From NCBI GenBank assembly GCA_014529385.2, contig CM043965.1:11152412-11216411 (forward strand): a stretch of 64,000 nt of DNA, read 5' to 3'. Below are positions 55,568-64,000 of the stretch, in pieces (within the stretch, counting starts at the first letter, position 1; every line of letters starts with the position of its first letter). Under the pieces are notes generated by a model, which saw nothing but the letters and a program-made list of their open reading frames with translations, was not told the origin of the DNA and did no database searches. The stretch comes from Adiantum capillus-veneris. Its lineage: Eukaryota > Streptophyta > Polypodiopsida > Polypodiales > Pteridaceae. The translations under genes were made by a program, and so were the position numbers.

Positions 55568-55716
55568 ATATTTTACAAGAAAGAGATATAGAGAAGAATA
55601 ACAAAAAACCAGATAAGTTTTTGATGTCGATCCAAAAGACTTGTAAGATCCATTCGATGGGGCTTAAATTCAAGGCATTCTGCCTTTGAGCTACCGAAGA
55701 CCAATTGCCTAGGCCT
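55529..55716 (-). mobile_element. Possible tRNA-derived SINE
   Basis: On the minus strand, GGTAGCTCAAAGGCAGA resembles a Pol III box A (TRGCTCAGNNGG), and CATCGAATGG about 33 bases later resembles a box B (GWTCRANNC). The segment ends in (TC)n(AC)n. Length about 190 bp. Box B is weak and there is no second copy in the window, so this is tentative. Confidence 0.35.
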
Positions 55717-55809
55717 AGCATAGCAAGCCAAAAACATATTCCCTCATCGGTATGGCCCACCTTTGAAAAGGTCACCAATAATATATCTGCATATATGTTC
55801 AAGTGGGTT

Positions 55810-57555
55810 CAATAGAAGGAAATTGTGAACTCCAAAACTTTGTCTTGTTATTATTCACAAAGGGGTGTCATTTAAGAAGCCTAAAGAAGATCTACGGATT
55901 GAGTAGAAAAAGAGACTGTTAAAATTATAAAAGATTCGCAAATAAGGGATTTTTATATTTCATGCATTCTAATGGTATTAATTAATTCCCTTATCGGTCA
56001 ATCTTCCATGATTAGAGCACACCCTTTTTCTATTCAATCCATAATTTTTCTTGAAGCTTCTAAAATGATATTCCTTTGTAAATAAAATTTAAAATAAATT
56101 ATGGAATTGAAAATATTCTTTTGTTGAACCCATGATGCACATGATAGTTGCATATCCTAAAGGTGAGCATCTCGAGGGCTGGACCACAACCTTGAGGGGG
56201 CTTATGTTTTTGGCCTACCATGCCAGGCTTAGGCGGTTTGAAAGCACCAACGAACTATGCATGTTGTTCTCCATCCAACCACCTCCTATTATAGGCTTTC
56301 TAACCTCTCTTAAAAAGACCCCCAATCATTGCATGCTTAGTTGGCCTTGCCCAAGAGTCGTGTCCTTCCTTCTTCCTACTGGCTTTATTCTGATATTATT
56401 TTATCCTCGAAAACATCAATGAAAAATTCAATAATACTTTCATAACTAAACTTGTACTAGGTCTACTAATCCTCTTAAGAAATACCACATATGTACTCAT
56501 AGGTGGAACTATTCGCTCATAACAAAAACTAAATAGTGTATTGAATAATTGCAATCAAGATATTCTCTAAAGGGACTACTCCTATGAAAGGGGAATGGAA
56601 ACTAGGGCATGGTGATATCCATCCAACTGCATCCTCCTATAGGTATGTAGCGTATCTTTAGGAATCGTGGCCTTGAACATACATGTTTAGTCAGCCTTGC
56701 CTAGAATGCATACCCCCCTCTAGTCCTACCATTGACATGACAAATTATCCCCCTAGCAGAAGCATTTTTGTCCTCAAAACTAAAAGTGGGGAATTTATTC
56801 TTAAGAACAACAATGTTGTACCACTTAAGCTATACCATGATAGTCAAAAACATGTTTAGGGTCATATGGTTGAGTGGGAAGTTCAATGAAATTGACATTG
56901 TTCTCACGCTATTGCATTATGTACCAATGGCTTACATAAAACACTAGATGAATTCGCAGGTGAATACGAGAGTGTGCGGACCTGATCTCCAAATCATTGG
57001 TCACAACATATAAGAGGTGACTAGATGGATAATCATTGTTTAGACTTTCTAAAAGTGACTTCCTAATGTTTCTTTATCTTGTGGTTTTCAATTACTTTCT
57101 TTGCTAGCATTAGAGAGAGGATGAGTTGTAGAAGGGTCTCTTTATTTTTCATGATATTATGGAGGTGATTAACATTCTGGCAAATAGATACATGGGGACC
57201 TAAAAAACTATGAGGTCCCCAGCCCCGAGAAGATTAAGGCAACTTGATAGATGGCCTTCCTTTAATCTCCTTTTCCATTGCCCGACACCCTACTCCGTTT
57301 CCACAAAGTAGAGATACGAACAACAAAAGAGAGGATGTCATCTATCCATCATTTGGTGGTTATAAGGGTCATACACCACAAGCTAGGTTGATAAATCAAG
57401 GATTCTAATGAAATATGTTTCCTAACATAAAGATGAAATCCCATTGACATATTTAGAATCCATAAACAATGTCTTTTTTCCCACCTTTAAGAGGCACGAC
57501 CATCATCCATAAACCATAAATATGATATGAGCTAATTAACCTAAACTAACTAGAA
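55810..57555. other. Non-coding region with a diverged internal duplication
   Basis: Bases 56268-56420 and 56617-56790 are similar over about 150 bp (CATCCAAC-CCTCCTATA at the start, a TTAGT(T/C)(G/A)GCCTTGCC segment and a TTATCC/TGTCCTC segment at the end). The remaining sequence holds only short ORFs. It probably derives from an old transposon I cannot name. Confidence 0.4.
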
Positions 57556-57700
57556 ATCTTGTGAAAAGTACTCGATTAATCAGGTCCACCCATCTATAGA
57601 CGTAGATCCGTTAGGATACCAGTCTCCCACTTTCCACACCGCAGTCACCCGTTCTTCTTGTTTTCTAATTACTACCACATTGTTTTACATCTATACAAAC
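57556..57700. repeat. Dispersed repeat shared with 42575-42720
   Basis: Shares ATTAATCAGGTCCACCC and GTTTTCTAATTACTACCACA (one mismatch) in the same order and with similar spacing with the putative LTR at 42223-44100, so it is another fragment of that family. Confidence 0.6.
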
Positions 57701-58800
57701 AATGTTCTTTTATTAATTCCAGGCATAGGTTCTTTCATCTAGCCCTTCAAAAATCACCAAAACAATTCTTCTCAGACATGATCTAATGAAGGCAGACCTA
57801 TAATTCAACAAAAATGAATCTTTTAGTTATTCTTAAGAGTTTGCCACTACCCGTGGACTTTCTCTGTCTAACCAACAAAGCTTTTGCAAAGAATTACTTT
57901 TTCGCTAACCGCGAAATGCACATTCTTTCTCAGTCACTAACTGCAAGGGAACATATTGCAAACCATAAGGCAGCCTCCTAATCGCAAGAGACAAAAAGAG
58001 AGCTGACAACCTCAGCTTATTCTCCGCTAACTGCGGAATCACCTCGCTAACCAGGAGTTCCATTTGAAAATAAGATATTCTATCAAAAATTATTTTCTTT
58101 AAGTCATTTCTCAAACATGATTAACTAACTTCTAATATCAAATAGATACAGTTTATCAAACAATAATCATTTATCAAACAATTCTTTTACTACTCTATGA
58201 AATCATATGCTTGTTTCTTGTGATATAATCACGTTTCTTGAACAGTTTAAGAAAATTGCTAGGCTTGACTTACCGGTCATCATGTACAACAAAATTATAA
58301 ATTCATCTTACCAAATTACCACACACTTGACTTCCTCTCATGGTTGAGGGTAGACGGCTTCCACTTTGTCTGCAATTGATACCTCCGCACGCTTGAGCAA
58401 CGTTTGGAGTAATTGATGCCTTCTTTTGTACCTTTCATGGAGGCGGAGTGGCATGAGCGTTCGGGGCCGTCGTATCGCAAAAGAGAAGGGTAAAAGAGAG
58501 GAAGAGAACTGAAGAGTTTGAGGGACAACACGATGATGGTAGATAAAGAGTTGGAGATGGAGATGTGTTGAGGGTGAGAGCTTGAGGGAGAGAGGTTGAG
58601 AGAGGGAAGACAACTTTGACGTCAAGGCAAGAGAGCTTCCGCTTCTAAGAACTTCTGTGTTGAAAGTGAAGGGAGAGGGGTCTTTATATAGGCTCTCAAG
58701 GCCAAAATCACAAGCTAAGAATAGAGAGATAAGTTTACGGCTATTATTATTTTTTTCAGTTTTATTTTTTTGTGGTGCAGACACGGATTTCGATGCACAA
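57701..58800 (-). repeat. Probable element G 3' LTR (ends uncertain)
   Basis: Lies directly 3' of G pol. On the minus strand a strong TATA box (GCCTATATAAAGACC, 58684-58697) is followed by C/T-rich leader-like sequence. The sequence near 58799 (TGTGCATCG on the minus strand) could be the LTR start. The partner LTR was not found at the right of G, so the boundaries are unproven. Purine-rich repeats at 58860-58980 precede it. Confidence 0.4.
58684..58697 (-). promoter_or_regulatory. TATA box of the probable G LTR
   Basis: CCTATATAAAGAC on the minus strand. Confidence 0.5.
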
Positions 58801-58989
58801 TTTTGAGTCTCTAATTTTAGAAGAATCTTGGCTTCCAAGAAAAAAAGCTCTAAACTTGACTCCTCTGTCTTTTCTAAAAATACTCTTTCTTTCCTAAAAG
58901 TACTCCTACTCTTTCTCTTCTAAAATTACTCCTCCTTCCTAAAATTACTCTCTCTTTCCTAAACTAGCTCCTTCTTTCTTAAGGGTCTA

Positions 58990-60540
58990 TGAGAACTCTA
59001 TTTCAAAGAACCTTCTCTTGGGACTCTAAAATTCTAGAAAATTGAAGCTCCAAGATATTTTTAGTAGGGATGACAATTTGTTCATCATTGAGGAGTTGAT
59101 CATCACTGGGAATATAGGGTTTTAATAAGCTTACATGAAATACATCGTGGACTTTGATGTGAGCTGGCAACTTCAACTTGTAAGATTGGGTTCCTATACA
59201 CTTGATCACTTCGTAAGCACAATAATGTGGGCTAAGCTTTTGTGCTTTCCAAGCAATAAGGTACTTCTCTTTGGATGAATCTGAAGAAAAACCTTGTCAC
59301 CTTCTTTGAATCTTCTTTCGGATCTCTTACTATCCGCATACTGCTTTTTACGATCCTGAGCTGCTTGAATATCCTTTCAGATGGCTTTTGTTTGATTTTC
59401 TATTTCTTTCAACATCTTTTTAGATGCTTCAACTCTAATGGTAGGGTCAGAAAAATTGTGTGGAGAGAGACATTATTGACCATACAAGGCACAAAAGGGG
59501 GCGATATCAATGCTTTGATGATGAGATGCATTGTAAGCATACTCCACTAGAGGTAACAATAGAATCCATCGTTTAGGCTCTCTACTTTAGTAAGCTCTAA
59601 GACTATCTTCGATGACTTGGTTGACTCACTTTGTTTGACCATCTGATTGAGGATGGTACGTGGTACTAAAGTTTAAATCTATTCCAGTTTCCTTGAAGAG
59701 TGAGATCCAAAAGTTTGAAGTGAACTTCAAATCTTGATCGCTTACAATCCGTTTGGGCAATCCATGCAATCTAAAAATCTCTTTAACAAATAGTTGTGCA
59801 ATATCGGAGGCCGTAAAGGTTGTCTTGACTGGTGTGAGATGCACAACCTTCATAAGTAGGTCAACAACTACCATAAGTGAATTATACCCTCCTTGTATTG
59901 TAGGTAATTCAATGACAAAGTCCATCCTTATACACTCCCACTTCATTTGGGGAATGTCCAGAGGTTGAAGTTTACCGCGAAGTTTAACTCTCTCAGCTTT
60001 AATCCTTTGGCATGTCAAGCATTGACAAACATAGAGTAGAACAATGTCTACCTTTTGCCTAGTCCAATAGAAACTTTTCTGTACCGCATTGAGAGTCTTC
60101 GCATATCCTAGGTGTCCTGAAGTAGGGCTATCATGGGGCTCAAATAAGATAGCCTTTTTTAAGTTAGGGTCCTTCGGTACACATAACCTATCTCTATAAT
60201 AGAGACAAGGTCCATCATGTAAGAAGTGTAACAGTGAAGGTATATTCTTTGAATCCCCAGATAAAACAAGATTAAGATGCCTTTGATATTCTGGACCAAA
60301 TGATGCAACTTCCTTAATCTTTTCAATGATTGGGTTGTTGGGTATAGATATGAGACTCAAAAAGGGTTTTCGATTGAGTGAATCTGCAATCGTGTTTTCT
60401 TTTTTGGGATGATAGATAATGTCAAAGTCAAACTCTTGCAAAAGCTCTATCCATCGGCTTTGTTGCATATTCAAGGTTTCTTGGGTAAAAATCCACTTTA
60501 AGCTCTTATGGTCGATTATCAGTCGAAACTTCCTTCCCAA
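58990..60540 (-). pseudogene. Element G RNase H end and integrase (chromovirus-like)
   Basis: The 304-codon frame 60540-59626 starts in RNase H (GRKFRLIIDHKSLKWIF) and runs through the integrase zinc domain (HDSPTSGHLGYAKTLNAV, CQCLTCQ), the first Asp (RMDFVIELP) and second Asp (RIVSDQDLKFTS). The third catalytic residue should be Glu in DGQTE; here it is Lys (DGQTK), followed at once by TGA. Beyond, broken frames encode LLPLVEYAYNASHHQSI, ADSKRSERRFKEGDKVFL and AHIKVHDVFHVSLLKPYIP, the C-terminal signature of plant chromoviruses. A chromodomain cannot be traced past 59000. Dead. Confidence 0.88.
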
Positions 60541-60629
60541 TAAGTAGTGTCTCCACAGCCTTTAGAGCGTGAATGACTACCAATAATTTGAGGTCATGGG
60601 TGGGATAGTTTATTTCATGAATCTTAAAC

Positions 60630-61919
60630 TTACGTACGTGAGGTGAAAGCTATTGGTCTGCCTTCTTGAATTGATACTCCTCCAATTGCTATTCCACTAG
60701 CATCAGTGAAATCTTCAAAGGCCTCGTTGAAATCTGGTAGCTTTAGGCACGGTGCTATAGTCACATAGTTCTTAATTTGGTCAAATCTTTCTTGGTGTAG
60801 TGGTTCCCAGCTTATCTTCACTCCTTTCTTCAGAAGATTGGTCAAGGGTGAATTACTGCATAATCCTTTATAAATATTCTATACCATCCTGTGATTTCTA
60901 GAATCCTCTAAGCTCACTTTCATTGATGAAAGGCCATTCAACAATGTCTTGCACTTTAGCAGGGTCCACTGAGATTCCTTCATGCAAAACAATAAATCCC
61001 AAATACTCAATTCTTGGAGTGAAAAATGAACACTTGCTCATCTTTGCATATAGCTTGTGTCCTTAAAGAATACCCAACACCTTTCTTAGGTGGTCTTCAT
61101 GTTCTTCTTCATCCTTTGAGTAGATTAGAATATCATGAAAGAAGACAAGAACAAAGTCATCTAATTACCACCTAAAAATATCCTACATCAATCTGTTGAC
61201 TGCAGCCGGGAGCACTAGTCATAACAAATGACATTACTATAAACTCAAAATGTCCATATCGGGTGTTGAAAACTGTCTTTCAAATATCTGCTTCCTTTAT
61301 TTTGATTTGATAATAACCAGATCTTGGATCTATCTTTGAGAAGACCTTGGAACCATGTAGCATGTCCAAGGATTCATTGATTCGTGGGATAGGATAGTTA
61401 TTCCTAAATGTTACCTGGTTTAGTCCTCTATAATCCATACAGAGTCGTAAAGTCCCATATTTATTCTTCTGAAAGAGTACTGCAGCTCCCCAACTTGATT
61501 TAATTGGTCATAAATCCCTATTTATTAAGTCGACGAAGTTGTTCCTTCAATTCAGTGGCCTCTGGTAGCACCAGGTTATAAGGTCTCTTTGATCCTAGCT
61601 CACTTCCTGGAAGAATCTCTATCTTATGATCAATCTCTCGATTGGAAGGGAGAGAGGTAAGATCTTCAGGAAAGAACTCTAAATATTCATGAAGCCAAGA
61701 GGGTTTTGTAACGTTTGATTTTCGATCGATCTTGTTCATCTTGACCACAAATATTTGTTGTCCAACCCTCATACCTTTGAGTAGACGGTTGGCTTTAACT
61801 AATTGAATCTTTGGGATCCCATTCTTTTCCTGTACTTTGACTTGCTTAGCATGACTATCTCTAAAGCTCATACTACCTAAGCCACAATGGATACTAGTGT
61901 GATTCCTAGATCTAACCAA
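60630..61919 (-). pseudogene. Element G reverse transcriptase and RNase H start
   Basis: The frame 61919-61518 gives the protease-RT linker (WLHEYLEFFPEDLTSLPSNR, LPEATELKEQLRRL). Broken frames then encode [38 protein letters not shown] and GHFEFIVMSF. The catalytic box reads [20 protein letters not shown]: the first Asp of F-x-D-D is His. After IEYLGFIV, the frame 60845-60630 opens RNase H (FEDFTDASGIAIGGVSIQEGRPIAF). Several stops. Confidence 0.85.
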
Positions 61920-62500
61920 TCCATTTCAAGAACTCCATCATACATCCCAACTGGTAGGGTGCTAAAGAAAGTTGAAGTAGCATGTCCTCCTAGTTCAAAG
62001 TCAAGGGTTCCCACAGGATATCATGATACCACGGTTTTTCCATTAGCCAATTCTATTGTCATGGGTTTAGCTTGTTTCTTATTCAGGTTCAACTTTTGAA
62101 AGCATTTCAGAGATAGAAAAGAATGAGCACTGCCACAATCAATGAGGAGATTAAAAGGTTTACCTTGATGGGTGGTTGGTGTTTGAGTAACAGTGAATTG
62201 TATTTGAGCTCTAGGGTTGTCAATAGATGCATAAATTCTTGCTCTCTCTTCTTCTTCTTCACCAAGGGTAGGCTCTCCTATGACTACATGTGCATGGGCA
62301 TTCCTACCTTGACCTCTTTCAAAGGCTCTAACTACTCTTCCTTGCCCTCTACCTCGTCCCCCACCTCGGCCACTATAATGTCCGAAAGGACGGTGTCTTT
62401 GATATGCTTCAGTTGTTGATGCAACTCTATTAATCAGAGGTGGACATATGTTTCAATAATGTCCCAACTCTCCACATTCAAAGCATCAAACATCCAAGCG
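61920..62500 (-). pseudogene. Element G zinc knuckle and protease
   Basis: Just after the gag frame, CFECGELGHY-NIC is a CCHC knuckle containing a TGA codon between His and the last Cys. An Arg-Gly-rich stretch (GRGGGRGRGQGR) follows, then a protease core: FNLLIDCGSAHSFLS (D-C-G in place of D-S/T-G), MTIELANGKTV and YDGVLEMDWL. Confidence 0.75.
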
Positions 62501-63178
62501 TGAAGGATTTTGAGCATTAGCAGTATAAGCTCTTTGTGGTTGTCCATTATTATTGGGAAACCTTATTGGACGTATGGTACCATTAAAATTTTGATTTTGT
62601 TCGACTCTCCTTCTAATCCCTTGCTCCTTCATTAAGGGCTTAGCTTGTAGTAAAGCATCTTCCACAATAGTAGGTTTCATGTCTTCTAAACGCGAGCTAA
62701 TGGGTTCTCTTAAACCTTGACAGAAACGAGCTACCTGCTGCTCTATGTTCAATGGTGGAGCATAACACCTAAGCCTTACAAACTTTGAGTAGTAGTCTTC
62801 CAGGGATAAGCTGTATTGTTTCAAGCTAAAGAACTCATTCATCTTCAACGCTTCATGGGCAGGAGGTAAGTATCTTTCATTTATTTCTTGTTTAATCTCG
62901 CTCCAACTATGGGAGTTCTCCAATACTTCCATGTCATGGCAATGTTGTTTCCACCATAACTTTGCTTCACCGGAGAGGCAAAACATACCTAGCATTGCTT
63001 GGTTTGCAGGTGCGGTCTTTGCAGCCAAGAAGTAATCATCCATAGCTTCGATCCATACTTCTGCATCCTTCTCAATATGAGCACCCTCTCCTTTAAAAGA
63101 AGGTGGTTGCATTTGTTTGAGAAAAAAATCCTTCTCCTGAATCTCTGTTTAGATAGCATCGTTCTGAGGGTTTTCCAT
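62486..63178 (-). pseudogene. Element G gag (capsid)
   Basis: Starts at ATG 63178 (MENPQNDAI), with a TAA ten codons in; the open frame 63112-62486 (208 codons) encodes a Ty3 capsid domain: PPSFKGEGAHIEKDAEVWIEA, FCLSGEAKLWWKQH, SWSEIKQEINERYLPP, FFSLKQYSLSLEDYYSKFV and ARFCQGLREPISSRLEDM. This is the usual chromovirus gag pattern. It ends by frame loss at the zinc knuckle. Confidence 0.88.
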
Positions 63179-63801
63179 TATAGGAGTGATTTGAAGGGGG
63201 TTGTCCTGAGTGTACACATATATTAACGTTAATATTCATAATAACCCAAAACACTAAGGTATTTTCCAGACTTAGAATTATCCAATTCACTAAAGGTTTA
63301 ACCACATAACTTTACCAATCATGACTTATCCAGTCTATTAAAACTTAACCATATGACTTAACCAATTCTGACTTATTCAGTCCATCAAAACTCAATCACA
63401 CAATAAAGTTAACTATTGATCAAGAGTCATTTTCAAATACATGATGGTTCTTGGCCTTTCAAATATGCTCAAGGCATCAAAACCTAACAATTTGCACAAA
63501 AATTCAAAGCACTTGGATTTTTATCTCCATCCCTCCAACAAATAAGTCTTTTTTGTAGAACCCTGTTTTCAAGGTCCTTTGAACCCATTTGCATAGATTT
63601 CTTGCTAGGCCTCTAATCGTTGGGAACTATTTGAACAAGTGAGAGAGGTCCTCACTTGTCTTCTTGTAGCCCAAACACCTATTGAAGCAAATATTTGGCC
63701 AAAAACTTCACGCATGTCGGCAAAGCCCCACATATCACCTTCCATAAAAATAAATTGTCAATAATGGCCACAATGGATTCTTGATATTATTGACTACCAT
63801 T
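63179..63801. other. Upstream of G gag; LTR expected but not recognised
   Basis: The 5' LTR of G should lie here or beyond the window, but no tRNA-Met PBS or match to 57.7-58.8 kb was found. Short repeats of ACTTAACCA / GACTTA(T/A)(C/T)CA occur at 63280-63400. Confidence 0.3.
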
Positions 63802-63935
63802 ACTTATACTTATCTTGCATCCAACAATTGTAAACCTCACTGTTTGGTGTTAAGGGGTAAAGGGGTAAAACGAAACTTATACTTATCTTGCATCCAACAA
63901 TTGTAAACCTCACTGTTTGGTGTTAAGGGGTAAAA
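63802..63935. repeat. 73-bp tandem duplication
   Basis: A unit starting ACTTATACTTATCTTGC is repeated at 63802 and 63875, with about 1.8 copies and very few differences. Confidence 0.9.
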
Positions 63936-64000
63936 CGAATCATTTTGAGAATATTTACAATGTGATATAGAGTCGTTGTTTGTGGATTACGGAAATGTTT

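Noticed and set aside
58338-58838. 166-codon minus ORF with Ser/Leu-rich composition
   Set aside because: It starts upstream of the TATA box of the probable G LTR and crosses it. Composition reflects C/T-rich LTR sequence.

Overview
This window is a graveyard of nested transposable elements from a land plant with a large, repeat-rich genome. No intact host gene was recognised. The evidence for a plant is: Ty3/gypsy elements whose primer-binding sites match plant tRNA-Asp and initiator tRNA-Met, a decayed Ty1/copia reverse transcriptase, plant-type LINE remnants, and stop codons placed where CAG (a CHG site) would decay to TAG. One element (N) has a reverse-transcriptase type I associate more with non-flowering lineages, so a fern, lycophyte or gymnosperm is possible. 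That is an impression, not a demonstration.

Layout, left to right. Bases 1 to about 26.4 kb are one old Tat/Athila-like Ty3 element (A, minus strand, left end outside the window) split by two younger insertions. N (4505-13175, minus) has ~1 kb LTRs, a PBS, a polypurine tract and gag, protease, RT, RNase H and integrase; its pol is itself interrupted by a 460-bp inverted-repeat element and carries a 108-bp tandem duplication. B (15471-24086, plus) has ~0.4 kb LTRs, a perfect ATCAC target duplication, a long gag-protease with three zinc knuckles, a pol and, unusually, a further ~2 kb sense coding region between integrase and the 3' LTR. From 26.4 to 31 kb lie a tRNA-Met-primed Ty3 element (E, plus) and a copia fragment. 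From 31.1 to 42.2 kb lie two plus-strand relatives of A (C and D), each with an LTR carrying a (TG)n(AG)n tract downstream of the promoter and a long leader between PBS and gag. From 42.2 to 47.8 kb lie a putative LTR and element F (minus, a relative of E). From 48 to 50.5 kb lie the C-terminal gag region of an A-family copy and a minisatellite built on TATGCTAG. From 50.5 to 58 kb lie LINE fragments, a small inverted-repeat element, a possible SINE, and a GC-rich patch with a TATA box and a short secreted-peptide-like ORF. From 58.6 to 63.2 kb lies a minus-strand chromovirus-like Ty3 element (G) with mutated catalytic residues.

The two most interesting signals are: (1) leaders of the A/C/D family contain a recurrent ~22-bp palindrome at ~275-290 bp spacing whose two arms change together between copies, suggesting a maintained hairpin or dyad site; and (2) the extra post-integrase coding region of element B, which starts at a strong Kozak ATG, fills almost all the space to the 3' LTR, and includes a coiled-coil-like segment. 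Coordinates of LTR outer ends for A, C, D, E, F and G are approximate; those of N and B are supported by paired LTRs, and for B by the target duplication.
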